64,000 nt of DNA from Candidatus Carbonibacillus altaicus (GTDB lineage: Bacteria; Bacillota; Bacilli; Thermicanales; DSM-22653): positions 1 to 64,000 of the forward strand of contig PEBX01000001.1 of assembly GCA_003050645.1 (NCBI GenBank), read 5' to 3'. This document shows positions 53,725 to 61,920 of this stretch, one piece after another. Position 1 is the first letter of the stretch. Each line of letters opens with the position of its first letter. Below the pieces are notes generated by a model. It was not told where the DNA came from. It made no database searches and saw only the letters and a program-made list of their open reading frames with translations. Both the position numbers and the translations under genes were made by a program.

Positions 53725-53964
53725 TTAAGCCTGATGTGCCTTTATGTAATCCAGCACATCCTGAACCGTATTGATCTTTTCGGCATCTTCATCGGAGATC
53801 TCCATGTCAAACTCATCTTCCAGTTCCATCACCAGCTCAACGAGATCGAGGGAGTCCGCACCGAGGTCATCTTTAAACGACGCTTCCGGTGTGATCTTTT
53901 CCACTTCTACCCCGAGACGATCGGCAATCAAATCACGAATTTGTTCAAACAATGCATCGGCCAC
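53725..53964 (-). CDS. acpP: acyl carrier protein
   Basis: It carries growing acyl chains on a 4'-phosphopantetheine arm. The 79-residue acidic protein contains [10 protein letters not shown] with the attachment Ser38. The start is GTG at 53964, with AGGAGGTGA 6 bases upstream, one of the strongest ribosome sites in the window and fitting for a very abundant protein. It lies between fabG and fabF, separated from both by long spacers that contain repeats. Confidence 0.97.
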   Translation of the reverse strand: MADALFEQIRDLIADRLGVEVEKITPEASFKDDLGADSLDLVELVMELEDEFDMEISDEDAEKINTVQDVLDYIKAHQA

Positions 53965-54065
53965 TTTCCTTCACCTCCTGGGCTTGATTATAGCAGAAGA
54001 TAGGGACGTGCTCCAACTGTAAAAACGCCTGTCCATCCTGCGCACATACCTTACTATCTACACAC

Positions 54066-54180
54066 ATCACTTCGTACGTCATTTCGTACATCACTTCGTA
54101 CGTCATTTCGTACATCACTTCGTACTTCATTTCGTACATCATATGTCACTTCATACATCAGTTCACACATCAGTTCACAT
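54066..54180. repeat. 24-bp tandem repeat between fabG and acpP
   Basis: Three units of 24 bases (54066-54089, 54090-54113, 54114-54137), each made of two related 12-base halves (TCACTTCGTACG / TCATTTCGTACA), then a decayed tail of 12-base units to about 54180. The first two units are identical. No coding role is likely, although the minus strand stays open through them. Confidence 0.8.
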
Positions 54181-54203
54181 AGATCCCTTCACCTATCACC
54201 GTC

Positions 54204-54968
54204 TTACATGACCATGCCGCCGTCGACATGCAACACTTGACCGGTCATATACCGTGCTCCTTCGCTCGCCAGAAAACGAACGACGGCGGCAACATCTTCC
54301 GGAGCTCCAAAAGATCCGAGTGGAATGAGCGCCTTCATCTGGGTTTTTAAATCATCGGGGAGTTTTTCCGTCATTTCCGTCTCGATAAAACCGGGTGCCA
54401 CGGCGTTCACGGTAATATTACGCGAAGCGAGTTCTTTCGCGACGGCCTTGGTCAGTCCGATTAATCCGGCTTTTGAAGCCACGTAGTTGGCCTGACCGAC
54501 GTTACCGATGACGCCTACAATCGAGGAAATATTGATGATCCGTCCCCAGCGCGCTTTCATCATCGGGCGGGCAGCGGCTTTGGTTAAAGCATAAGCGCCG
54601 GTCAAATTCGTCTCTAAAACGTCATACCATTCTTCTTCCTTCATACGAATGAGGAGATTATCCCGGGCGATACCGGCATTGTTCACGAGAATATGGAGCG
54701 CCTTTTCGACGGCGAGCACATCATCGATGACGGCCGGCGCCTCTTTGATGTTTTTCACATCGATCCTGAGAGCTCGACCTTCCGCGCCGCGCGCTTTGAG
54801 TTCCGAGACGACGTTTTGCGCGCGCATCTCATCGGAGACGTACCCGACCACGACACGAGCACCGAGATCTCCCAGCGCCAGGGCAATCGCCCGTCCGATC
54901 CCTCTTGATGCCCCCGTGACGAGCGCTACTTTCCCTTTTAAATCTTGCTGCCAAACTGCATCCTCCAT
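54204..54968 (-). CDS. fabG: 3-oxoacyl-ACP reductase
   Basis: This NADPH-dependent first reduction of the elongation cycle belongs to the SDR family. The 254 residues show TGASRGIG (19-26), NNAGIARDNLL, the catalytic Ser in NISSIVG, and YVASKAG, ending HVDGGMVM as is typical. The ATG at 54968 follows GGAGGTG. It is fifth in the fapR block, 44 bases after fabD. Confidence 0.96.
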   Translation of the reverse strand: MEDAVWQQDLKGKVALVTGASRGIGRAIALALGDLGARVVVGYVSDEMRAQNVVSELKARGAEGRALRIDVKNIKEAPAVIDDVLAVEKALHILVNNAGIARDNLLIRMKEEEWYDVLETNLTGAYALTKAAARPMMKARWGRIINISSIVGVIGNVGQANYVASKAGLIGLTKAVAKELASRNITVNAVAPGFIETEMTEKLPDDLKTQMKALIPLGSFGAPEDVAAVVRFLASEGARYMTGQVLHVDGGMVM

Positions 54969-55012
54969 CTTTCACACCTCCTTTCCAGGCTAAAACGTTA
55001 AACGCACATCCA

Positions 55013-55987
55013 TCATCCGTTAGAGCCCACATACGCGTCGATGTCCTCCGGTGTAGAAAGTGAGCGTACTTCACGATCGGGAGCAATCTTTTGGATCAAT
55101 CCCTTCAACACCGATCCGGGGCCGATCTCAATAAACGTGCGTACACCCCAGCTGACCATGTTCGTAATCGTATCAACCCAGCGCACCGGTGCCACCAGTT
55201 GCTTGACTAGGAGGTGCTGTGCCTCTTCAACATGGGTAACCGGCCGAGCAGTGACATTGGAGACGACCGGGATACCGATCAGACCCCAGCGTTCTCCTTT
55301 TAACGCTTCTTCAAGCGGTGATTGAGCTTCGGCCATAAGCGGTGAATGGAATGCGCCGCTCACCTTAAGCGGAATGAGTCGACGCACGCCGATATTGGCC
55401 GCTTTAAGCGCCGCTTCAGCCGCATCCAACGCCTTCTCCGTACCGGATAGAACAACCTGCCCGGGTGCATTCAGATTGGCCGCCACCACGACCTCTCCTT
55501 CCGGCAAAGTAGGAGATAACCGATCTAAGACGCCTTCAATCTGCGGGAGTTCCCCGCCCAGGACGGCGCGCATCCCACCCCCTCTTTTCTCCCCGGCCGC
55601 ATGCATCAAAGCCCCGCGGCGGGCTACGAGGCGGAGTGCACTTTGATACGACAGCGCACCGCTCGCATAATAAGCGCTGTATTCACCGAGGCTGTGCCCA
55701 GCAAGATAATCAGCCTTGACCATCTCCTCCTGCCCCGTCTCCTCGGCGCGCCTTTTAAGCATGTCAAACAAAAGCGCACTCGTCACGAGAAGGGCGGGTT
55801 GCGCCCGATCGGTACGGCGGAGTTCTTCCTCCGGTCCTTCCGCGATCAATCGGGAAAGTGAAAAACCGAGGAGCGTATCGGCTTCCTCTAACCTTTCCCG
55901 GGACGTATGATCGACCGCTAACAAGGCGTTTAGCATACCGACAGCCTGAGAGCCCTGCCCAGGAAAAACGAATGCCCGTTTGGACAC
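55013..55987 (-). CDS. fabD: malonyl-CoA:ACP transacylase
   Basis: It loads malonate onto ACP for fatty-acid synthesis. The 324 residues begin SKRAFVFPGQGSQAVGM and include the nucleophile motif GHSLGEYSA and the His in VSGAFHSPLM. The frame opens at 56017, but GTG at 55987 follows GAGGTGA at about 5 bases and places the N-terminus where other FabD proteins begin; I therefore use it. It lies between fabH and fabG, all same strand. Confidence 0.95.
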   Translation of the reverse strand: MSKRAFVFPGQGSQAVGMLNALLAVDHTSRERLEEADTLLGFSLSRLIAEGPEEELRRTDRAQPALLVTSALLFDMLKRRAEETGQEEMVKADYLAGHSLGEYSAYYASGALSYQSALRLVARRGALMHAAGEKRGGGMRAVLGGELPQIEGVLDRLSPTLPEGEVVVAANLNAPGQVVLSGTEKALDAAEAALKAANIGVRRLIPLKVSGAFHSPLMAEAQSPLEEALKGERWGLIGIPVVSNVTARPVTHVEEAQHLLVKQLVAPVRWVDTITNMVSWGVRTFIEIGPGSVLKGLIQKIAPDREVRSLSTPEDIDAYVGSNG

Positions 55988-56023
55988 GTCTCTCACCTCT
56001 TCTCTTTGCTCTTCCAAAAGCTT

Positions 56024-57034
56024 TTAAACACCTGAGCCGGAAGCGCTCCATCGTAAAACAAGCGCGCCCCAGGTCAGTCCGGCACCAAAACCCACCATAA
56101 GTAGGTGATCCCCAGGCTGAATTTTCCCAGCACGTACCGCCTCATCAAGGGCAACCGGGATGGACGCCGTCGACATGTTACCGAAACGATCGAGGTTTAC
56201 GACGACTTTTTCCGCCGGGAGTTCCAGCCGCTCCCGCGCAGATTCAATGATGCGCAGGTTGGCCTGATGCGGGACGAGAAAATCGATTGCATCTTTGGTG
56301 AGACCTGCTTTTTCGATCACTTCATCGGAAGCCTGATTCATGACGCGCACGGCAAACTTAAACACTTCCCGCCCATTCATCTTCAAGTAATGAAGCCTTC
56401 GATCGACGGTGTCATGAGAAGCAGGCAGCCGTGAACCGCCGGCAGGAAGTTTCAATAGCTCTCCGCCGCTACCATCCGAACCGAGTACAAAGGCGCGCAC
56501 CCCCTCATCTTCAGGCACCGGTCCCAGAACCGCAGCGCCCGCACCATCGCCGAAAAGAACGCATGTATTGCGGTCCTCCCAGTCGACGATCCTGGAAAGC
56601 GTCTCTGCTCCGACGACGAGCACATAACGATAAACACCGCTTTCAATAAACTGGGCTGCCGTCGCAAGTGCATAAATAAAGCCCGAACAGGCAGCAGCCT
56701 GGTCAAACGCAGCGGCCCGGTGTGCCCCCAGCCGATCCTGCAAAATATTGGCGGTCGAAGGAAAGGCTGTATCGGGGGTGATCGTCGCCACGATAATGAG
56801 ATCGAGCGCCTCTGCCGCGACGTCGGAAGCTTCCAAGGCGCGCTGTGCTGCTTCATAGGCGAGATCAGAAGTAGCCTGATCTTCTTTTGCGATGCGCCGT
56901 TCACGAATGCCAGTGCGCGTTCGAATCCATTCATCGTTCGTATCGACCATTTTTTCCAAGTCAAAATTGGTAAGGACGCGCTCCGGTACGTACGAGCCCG
57001 TTCCGATGATCCCGGCGCGAAACGCTTTTCCCAT
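56024..57034 (-). CDS. fabH: 3-oxoacyl-ACP synthase III
   Basis: It starts fatty-acid chains by condensing an acyl-CoA with malonyl-ACP; Bacilli use branched primers. The 336 residues have [13 protein letters not shown], the active Cys in [10 protein letters not shown], His in [10 protein letters not shown] and Asn in [10 protein letters not shown]. The ATG at 57034 follows AAAGGGA. It sits between plsX and fabD; B. subtilis keeps its fabH genes outside this operon. Confidence 0.96.
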   Translation of the reverse strand: MGKAFRAGIIGTGSYVPERVLTNFDLEKMVDTNDEWIRTRTGIRERRIAKEDQATSDLAYEAAQRALEASDVAAEALDLIIVATITPDTAFPSTANILQDRLGAHRAAAFDQAAACSGFIYALATAAQFIESGVYRYVLVVGAETLSRIVDWEDRNTCVLFGDGAGAAVLGPVPEDEGVRAFVLGSDGSGGELLKLPAGGSRLPASHDTVDRRLHYLKMNGREVFKFAVRVMNQASDEVIEKAGLTKDAIDFLVPHQANLRIIESARERLELPAEKVVVNLDRFGNMSTASIPVALDEAVRAGKIQPGDHLLMVGFGAGLTWGALVLRWSASGSGV

Positions 57035-57156
57035 ATCGATCGTCCCTTTCTTTTATCATCTTGTAGCATCAGATGATTGGCATATAAATATAAAGATATA
57101 GTCACTGGCATATGGTTATTGATGTATGATGCTGATCTTGTTGTCTATGATTGCTA

Positions 57157-57246
57157 TTGCTTATGTTGCTTATGTTGCTTATGTTACTTATGTTACTTAT
57201 GTTACTTATGTTACTTATGTTGCTTATGTTGCTTATGTTGCCTATG
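57157..57246. repeat. 9-bp tandem repeat between plsX and fabH
   Basis: Ten consecutive 9-base units, TTGCTTATG or TTACTTATG (three, then four, then two, then one TTGCCTATG). No spacers separate the units, so this is a minisatellite and not a CRISPR array. It should be prone to copy-number change by slippage. Confidence 0.9.
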
Positions 57247-57281
57247 TTTCGTAGACGTTTTTTTAATGATGACAGATCGCT

Positions 57282-58346
57282 TTACTCTTGCGATGTTTCT
57301 TTCTCAAAGATGTCATGCGAACTCAGTGCCTCCGAGAGCACATCGATCAGATTGTGCTCTACCGCTCCATACGCCTGCCTTAAAGCGGCCAGAATGGCCT
57401 GCGCATCGCTTGAACCATGTGCTTTGATGAGCGGCCGCTTGAGTCCGAGGAGTGGCGTACCGCCGTACGCTTTGTAATCGAGTTTTGTTTTTAGCTTCTT
57501 GAGCCCGGGAGCGGCGAGGAGCGCGCCCGCTTTGGTGATCACATGACTCATCAGGGCTTCTTTCAACATCCCGCTTATGGCCAGTGCCACACCTTCCGTC
57601 GTCTTCAGGAAAATATTACCGGTAAACCCGTCTGTCACCACAACATCGGCCTGATCGAACATGACATCCCGTGCTTCGACATTTCCTACAAACTGGAAGG
57701 AAGGATCGCGTTGGGACAGGTCGTATATAAGATCATATGCGCTTTTCGCCAGAAGATGCCCTTTCCCGGGTTCGGTTCCGATATTGAGAAGTCCGACGCG
57801 TGGATGCGCGCGGTCCATCATCTTGCGCGCATAGAGATGACCGATGAGCGCATACTGCACGAGGTGCTGCGCTTTGGCATCGACATTGGCCCCCACATCC
57901 AAAACGAGTACACCGCGCCCGCTTAAGGTCGGCAACATCGGGGCAAGCGCTGGTCGATCCATCCCCGGCATGCGTCCCAGGATAAAGAGGCCGGAAGCAA
58001 CGAGTGCACCGGTTGATCCGGCCGAGACAAACGCGTCAAGCTCTCCTGCAGCCAAGGCAGCGACGCCTTTAACGAGCGAACTTTCTTTTTTATGGCGCAC
58101 AGCCCGAACCGGTTCTTCTTCTGCCAGAATGACGTCTGTGGCGTGCACGATCGAAAGTCGTCCGGAATCGAGATAAGAACGAATACGCTCGCGATCTGAA
58201 AGTGTGCGTATCGTTTCGAGGAGTCGATCTTCTGCCCCGAATAAGACCGCCGTAAGATCGGCATACTGTCTCAGACCAAAGAGCGCTCCTTCTATAACGG
58301 CCCGCGGGGCATGATCCCCGCCCATCGCATCAAAACCGATGCGCAT
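57282..58346 (-). CDS. plsX: phosphate acyltransferase PlsX
   Basis: It makes acyl-phosphate from acyl-ACP for phosphatidic acid synthesis, a soluble enzyme that associates with the membrane. The 354 residues open with RIGFDAMGGDHAP and include SAGSTGALVASGLF, LDVGANVDAKA, VTDGFTGNIFLKTTEG and YGGTPLLGL, all family hallmarks. ATG at 58346 follows GAAGGTGG. It lies 64 bases after fapR, and its neighbours are those of other fap regulons. Confidence 0.96.
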   Translation of the reverse strand: MRIGFDAMGGDHAPRAVIEGALFGLRQYADLTAVLFGAEDRLLETIRTLSDRERIRSYLDSGRLSIVHATDVILAEEEPVRAVRHKKESSLVKGVAALAAGELDAFVSAGSTGALVASGLFILGRMPGMDRPALAPMLPTLSGRGVLVLDVGANVDAKAQHLVQYALIGHLYARKMMDRAHPRVGLLNIGTEPGKGHLLAKSAYDLIYDLSQRDPSFQFVGNVEARDVMFDQADVVVTDGFTGNIFLKTTEGVALAISGMLKEALMSHVITKAGALLAAPGLKKLKTKLDYKAYGGTPLLGLKRPLIKAHGSSDAQAILAALRQAYGAVEHNLIDVLSEALSSHDIFEKETSQE

Positions 58347-58410
58347 CCGTCCACCTTCTTCCTCGCCCAGTTCATATGACCCAGGACCTGATTTTTAACC
58401 GTGATGTTTT

Positions 58411-59016
58411 TTATGCTTTGTACCGCGCTCCGGTTGCATGCTTTTTACGCAAGGCGTCTTCATGCGCCATCAGGACGACTGTCCACACACCCTCTAGTAC
58501 CGTCCGTGCCGCAACTGTTCCTTTGATCACGATCTCCCGCCGTGTTCCGGCTTTAAGCCTCACAGTCGCTTCCATGACGACCGTTTGCCCGAGCTCGACC
58601 GGGGTCACAAACTGGAGCAATGCTGACGCTGTAAGCGCCCAGTCGGCGTCGGTTACGGCGATGGCGAGAGAATTCGCCTGCGCAAACAGAACGTGCCCGC
58701 GGGCAATGCGCGACCTCGTAAAGACATGTTCCGGCTGAATGCGGAGCACCGAGCGCGCGTATTCATCGCGCTTTAACGCCTCCACTTCCCCGATCAAATC
58801 TTGTTCTTCCAGAGCGCGCAAGCGATCAAAATGACGCACCGCTACATCTTTTAACCGTTCACGCACTTCAGGAATACCGAGCGTCATTCGATCAAGACGA
58901 ATCGTCTGCACGCTGACCCCAAAACGCGCCGCCAGTTCGGCATCGGTTAAAAAAGGATCTTCCAAGAGCACTCGCTTGAGTGCTTCCTGACGTTTTTCTT
59001 TCCGCTTGCTCCGCAA
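58411..59016 (-). CDS. fapR: FapR, repressor of fatty-acid and phospholipid synthesis
   Basis: It senses malonyl-CoA and represses fab/pls genes when it is scarce. The 201 residues have an N-terminal helix-turn-helix (about 15-45: TDAELAARFGVSVQTIRLDRMTLGI) and a C-terminal hotdog ligand domain (QPEHVFTRSRIARGHVLFAQANSLAIAV). The start is TTG at 59016, with AGGTGA 5 bases upstream; it aligns with the known FapR N-terminus (MRSKRKEKRQE). First gene of the fab block, with a FapR box in its own promoter region. Confidence 0.95.
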   Translation of the reverse strand: MRSKRKEKRQEALKRVLLEDPFLTDAELAARFGVSVQTIRLDRMTLGIPEVRERLKDVAVRHFDRLRALEEQDLIGEVEALKRDEYARSVLRIQPEHVFTRSRIARGHVLFAQANSLAIAVTDADWALTASALLQFVTPVELGQTVVMEATVRLKAGTRREIVIKGTVAARTVLEGVWTVVLMAHEDALRKKHATGARYKA

Positions 59017-59194
59017 CCGTTTCACCTCATCCACTCTCAACCATCGCCTTCATCGTCGCAAGGCCCTTTATCGACGCGATGTCTCTTAAACGTCGCAAAG
59101 TGGCTTCATCTTCCCGAAGCGCCCTCATCTGTCCGAACATGTAAAGCATCTTTTTAGTCAGGCGTTCGTAACATGTTTTATGAAGAGAAAACTT

Positions 59195-59211
59195 TTAGCA
59201 CCAGGTACTAA
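59195..59211. promoter_or_regulatory. FapR operator upstream of fapR
   Basis: The 17-base palindrome TTAGCACCAGGTACTAA matches the known FapR box (TTAGTACCTNNTACTAA type). It directly abuts a TATACT -10 candidate (59211-59216, minus strand), so bound FapR would block transcription of the fapR-plsX-fab operon. A malonyl-CoA feedback loop is therefore expected. Confidence 0.85.
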
Positions 59212-59222
59212 GTATAGTGTAT

Positions 59223-59272
59223 AAAAAAAAGAGGCGTCTTTCAAGCACTCAAACGCGCACGTCGCCCCTTTT
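59223..59272 (-). terminator. terminator after rpmF
   Basis: On the minus strand GGGGCG pairs with CGCCTC across a long loop, followed by eight Ts. It separates yceD-rpmF from the fapR operon. Confidence 0.7.
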
Positions 59273-59280
59273 ACAAAAGC

Positions 59281-59454
59281 TTATTTTTCTACGACTTGCC
59301 GACCCTTGTAAAAACCGCAATGGGGGCAGACGCGGTGAGCCAGTTTCCATTCCCCACACTGTTCACAGCGCACCATTCCAGGGAGTTCCAGTTTATAATG
59401 GGTACGACGCAGGCGTTTGCGCGTCTTGGACGTCCGTCGAAAAGGTACTGCCAT
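59281..59454 (-). CDS. rpmF: 50S ribosomal protein L32
   Basis: The 57-residue protein begins [20 protein letters not shown] and has a four-cysteine zinc ribbon, CEQCGEW (Cys30, 33) and CPHCGFY (Cys43, 46). This is the zinc-binding L32 type. The ATG at 59454 is preceded by AAAGGAGG at 10 bases and by a second GGAG directly at the start. It lies after yceD, an order conserved in most bacteria. Confidence 0.97.
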   Translation of the reverse strand: MAVPFRRTSKTRKRLRRTHYKLELPGMVRCEQCGEWKLAHRVCPHCGFYKGRQVVEK

Positions 59455-59504
59455 CTCCTTCGTCCCTCCTTTATCATGAAACCCGGAACATATTCCGGAA
59501 CTTC

Positions 59505-60014
59505 TTAACGCTTTTCAAAAAATGCTTTGAGCCCCACGAGCCGCGGATCGATCGTTTCCGTCTCACACGAGCACGTCTCGATGTTCAGATCGGTACCACA
59601 CACTGGGCAAAGCCCTTTGCAATCTTTTTTGCACACACCAAATGGATCGGGTAGAATACGCGCCCATTCTTGTAAAATGTACATAAGCGGAATCTCATCT
59701 GTTGAAATCCATTCGAAATCAGCGTTTTCTACCGTCTCTTCGGATAGCGGTGGCGTGCCATGTACAAAACGTTCCTGAAGCTCGGATTCAATCGTCTCCG
59801 TAAACGGTTTTAAACAGCGTACACAAAGACGCGTCACCGTAAAACGGAGCGTTCCCAAAAGGGCTACCGCACCGTCTTCATAGCGGGCATGGCCGCGAAA
59901 CTGAAGCGGGCTCATCGCGTAGCCTTCTTGACTTAAGTCAGGAGGCGGGACCTCCAACTGGAGCGGCACGTCCGCGCCGCCTTTGGCCCGTACACCGGAA
60001 AATGTTAGCTCCAC
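59505..60014 (-). CDS. YceD/DUF177-family protein (YlbN-like)
   Basis: It is linked in the literature to 23S rRNA accumulation and is almost always next to rpmF. The protein has a central Cys pair in [11 protein letters not shown] and a C-terminal cluster [17 protein letters not shown] that may bind zinc. I use GTG at 60014, 8 bases after GGGG; ATG at 60020 and ATG at 60035 are in frame, but the latter coincides with the predicted transcription start. Length is about 169 residues, normal for the family. Confidence 0.88.
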   Translation of the reverse strand: MELTFSGVRAKGGADVPLQLEVPPPDLSQEGYAMSPLQFRGHARYEDGAVALLGTLRFTVTRLCVRCLKPFTETIESELQERFVHGTPPLSEETVENADFEWISTDEIPLMYILQEWARILPDPFGVCKKDCKGLCPVCGTDLNIETCSCETETIDPRLVGLKAFFEKR

Positions 60015-60040
60015 GGTCATCACCCCAGACAACATGAACC

Positions 60041-60070
60041 ATTATACCGTTCTTAACGTCCTTCTGTCAA
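60041..60070 (-). promoter_or_regulatory. consensus sigma-A promoter of yceD-rpmF
   Basis: TTGACA (60065-60070), 18-base spacer, TATAAT (60041-60046), both hexamers perfect. The predicted start near 60034 leaves a leader of only 14-20 bases. Confidence 0.9.
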
Positions 60071-60188
60071 GGAAATTTGAAGGTGCAAGGAGCTATCCAA
60101 AACGCCGTGCAACATGCATGCGATCGTGATATGATCGGTATAACCAGACCATCACCAGTAAGCCCTGCACAAAAAAGCAAGACGCCGC

Positions 60189-60397
60189 TAAGAAAGACGC
60201 TCATACGTGTTACGCATAAATAAGAAAGACGGTTGTACGTATGGCACATAAATAAATAAGAAAGACGGTTATACGTGTTGCGCACAATAAAACGACCACG
60301 AAAGCGTTTCTTGCGAATGTGATGCGCACGTCCCTTCCCGACATCCCGTAAAAAGCACACCCACAAAGCGTTCCTTGCGAACGTGATACGCACGTCC
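60189..60397. repeat. cluster of two repeat types upstream of the DUF2007-like gene
   Basis: Three units beginning TAAGAAAGACG and containing CGTGT(T)GCGCA-like words (from about 60189, 60221 and 60257; 32-36 bases each) are followed by two 33-base units (60301-60333 and 60365-60397) that share AAAGCGTT-CTTGCGAA and GTGAT-CGCACGTCC. The rest of 60071-60444 holds nothing recognisable. Confidence 0.7.
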
Positions 60398-60444
60398 GGT
60401 ACCACGCCCGCTGCTAAGACGACGCCAACGAGGAGGAATAAACC

Positions 60445-60672
60445 ATGGCGAGTGCACATTACGAAAAAGTCGCCACATTAAACGACGTCTTTGAAGCACA
60501 ACTGCTGGAGACGATGCTCAAAGAGCGTAACATTCCGTACATTCTGCGCTCGTATGAAGATGAAGCATACGGTGGTTTATTTCAGTTTACGCTCGGTTGG
60601 GGGGCGATCGAAGCACCCCGAGAACATGTGGAGACGATTCGCGAACTACTCGAGGAGATCCGTCAGATGTAA
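60445..60672 (+). CDS. small DUF2007-like protein
   Basis: The 75 residues (ATLNDVFEAQLLETMLKERNIPYILRS near the start) have the beta-alpha-beta pattern of the DUF2007 putative signal-transducing family: a pair of helices that follow VFEAQ and a C-terminal helix (EHVETIRELLEEIRQM). The ATG at 60445 follows GAGGAGG. The function of the family is unknown. It converges on rnpB. Confidence 0.78.
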   Translation: MASAHYEKVATLNDVFEAQLLETMLKERNIPYILRSYEDEAYGGLFQFTLGWGAIEAPREHVETIRELLEEIRQM

Positions 60673-60700
60673 AAAAATAAAAACCACCGCAAGCGGTGGT
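60671..60700 (-). terminator. terminator of rnpB
   Basis: ACCACCGC and GCGGTGGT (60683-60700) pair perfectly; the minus strand continues with TTTTTATTTTTTT. Confidence 0.9.
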
Positions 60701-60702
60701 CA

Positions 60703-61182
60703 GTGGCCGTAAGGAACACTGTAAGCCAGTTTCTGTACTTCCGTACTGCAAACGGGCGCCACCCCTCGTACAGAAGTCGTAGTCATCTATCTATCAGGAC
60801 TTCTCCCGATCCCTCCGCCGATTCATTTCTCATTGGAGGGCTCCCCTACCATTATTTGGGTTTCTCGCTTGTGGGGTTTACCGCGTTCCACCCTTTCGTC
60901 GCCGAAAGGCTCGTCTCTGTGGCACTTTCAGGCTACTCGGAACTCAGATGAGCCCCTTTCACCGCCGTCAGCACGATCATCCCTCGTCTCCCTGTGTTAA
61001 AGCGCATGAACACGGGAACCGAGGGCGTCGCACTGCCCCGATTTGCATCGGGCACAAACACTCCGGGCATCGCAGCCCGGGCGAGTCTGGACTTTCCTCT
61101 ACAGACCAGCTACCTTCATGCACGGATCGGAAAGATCGTGGCAAGCGCTCAGGCCTGCAGCGACTACGCGTGTTCCTTACGT
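60703..61182 (-). ncRNA. rnpB: RNase P RNA, class B
   Basis: The minus strand contains the conserved core words GAGGAAAGTCCA (near the 5' end), GTGCTGACGGCGGTGAAAGG, GAAAGTGCCACAGAGACGA, GTGGAACGCGGTAAACCCC, AAACCCAAAT-ATGGTAGGGG and GTTTGCAGTACGGAAGTACA. P1 is formed by GTAAGGAACAC at the 5' end and GTGTTCCTTAC at the 3' end. The order and the GATAGATGA element match the B. subtilis type. Ends are set from P1 and may be off by a few bases. It follows the tRNA-Ser gene by 44 bases on the same strand. Confidence 0.95.
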
Positions 61183-61225
61183 GTATCGATATCTCTTTTT
61201 AGCGTATGGCGTGCAACAGCACATA

Positions 61226-61316
61226 TGGTGGAGGAGGAGGGATTCGAACCCCCGTGGGCCGTGAAGCCCTAACGGTTTTCAAGACCGCCCCGTTATGACC
61301 TCTTCGGTACTCCTCC
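61226..61316 (-). tRNA. tRNA-Ser(TGA)
   Basis: A 91-base class II tRNA on the minus strand, with acceptor GGAGGAG/CTCCTCC, long variable arm, anticodon loop CTTGAAA (TGA) and encoded CCA. Last tRNA before rnpB. Confidence 0.96.
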
Positions 61317-61385
61317 AGGTGAAGGTGGCATCGTTTTCGATCTGTTGCATCCAGCGAAATGCCCGGATGCAAACAACAGTTAAGA

Positions 61386-61462
61386 TGGTGGGCCCTGCAG
61401 GATTCGAACCTACGACCAATCGGTTATGAGCCGACCGCTCTAACCAGCTGAGCTAAGGGCCC
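61386..61462 (-). tRNA. tRNA with CAT anticodon, probably tRNA-Ile2
   Basis: A 77-base cloverleaf with acceptor GGGCCCT/AGGGCCC and anticodon loop CTCATAA. The arm sequences (GGCTCATAACCGA, GGTCGTAGGTTCGAATCC) resemble the lysidine-modified isoleucine tRNA of Bacillus and differ from the elongator Met tRNA at 61837-61913. Confidence 0.9.
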
Positions 61463-61466
61463 ACCC

Positions 61467-61543
61467 TGGCGTTCCAGGAGGGATTCGAACCCCCGACCGA
61501 CAGCTTAGAAGGCTGCTGCTCTATCCAACTGAGCTACTGGAAC
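61467..61543 (-). tRNA. tRNA-Arg(TCT)
   Basis: 77 bases, acceptor GTTCCAG/CTGGAAC, discriminator G, anticodon loop CTTCTAA (TCT), encoded CCA. Confidence 0.96.
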
Positions 61544-61546
61544 GCT

Positions 61547-61621
61547 TGGAGGGAGCACCCGGATTCGAACCGGGGAATGAAGGTTTTGCAGACCTTTGCC
61601 TTACCACTTGGCTATGCTCCC
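61547..61621 (-). tRNA. tRNA-Cys(GCA)
   Basis: 75 bases, acceptor GGGAGCA/TGCTCCC, U73 as usual for Cys, anticodon loop CTGCAAA (GCA), encoded CCA. Confidence 0.96.
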
Positions 61622-61712
61622 ACTTTTTAAGATAAAAACATGTTTTAAACTTGTTTCAACCTTTTTTTTACTGCTTTTTATCCCTTTTCAAGCTAAAAAA
61701 CGTCGTGAAAAG

Positions 61713-61742
61713 CAAAAACGGAACGCGCCAGCTCAGCGTTCC
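61713..61742 (-). terminator. terminator between the two halves of the tRNA cluster
   Basis: GGAACGC pairs with GCGTTCC (61720-61742) and, on the minus strand, is followed by G and five Ts. It ends the Ala-Ser-Met-Trp unit and implies a second start for Cys-Arg-Ile-Ser-rnpB, or partial read-through. Confidence 0.75.
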
Positions 61743-61759
61743 TCCACCTAAGCGTTGGG

Positions 61760-61833
61760 TGGCAGGGGCGGTAGGAATCGAACCCACACTAGCGGTTTTG
61801 GAGACCGCCGTTCTACCATTGAACTACGCCCCT
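61760..61833 (-). tRNA. tRNA-Trp(CCA)
   Basis: 74 bases, acceptor AGGGGCG/CGCCCCT with G73, anticodon loop CTCCAAA (CCA), encoded CCA end. Confidence 0.96.
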
Positions 61834-61836
61834 AGA

Positions 61837-61913
61837 TGGTAGCGGTGGAGGGATTCGAACCCACGACCTCACGGGTATGAACCGTACGCTCTAACCAGCT
61901 GAGCTACACCGCC
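61837..61913 (-). tRNA. tRNA-Met(CAT), elongator
   Basis: 77 bases, acceptor GGCGGTG/CACCGCT, anticodon loop TTCATAC. A paired first position and no GGG/CCC anticodon-stem triplet make it elongator Met, not initiator. Confidence 0.94.
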
Positions 61914-61920
61914 ACATACG

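Noticed and set aside
53945-54142. minus-strand ORF with repeated MYEMTYEV units
   Set aside because: It is produced by the 24-bp tandem repeat; it overlaps the acpP ribosome site and has no ribosome site of its own.
57157-57246. CRISPR array
   Set aside because: Units are 9 bases, directly adjoining, without spacers; no cas genes nearby.
61386-61462. second elongator or initiator tRNA-Met
   Set aside because: The body resembles Bacillus tRNA-Ile2 with a CAT anticodon and lacks initiator features; called Ile2 with some reserve.
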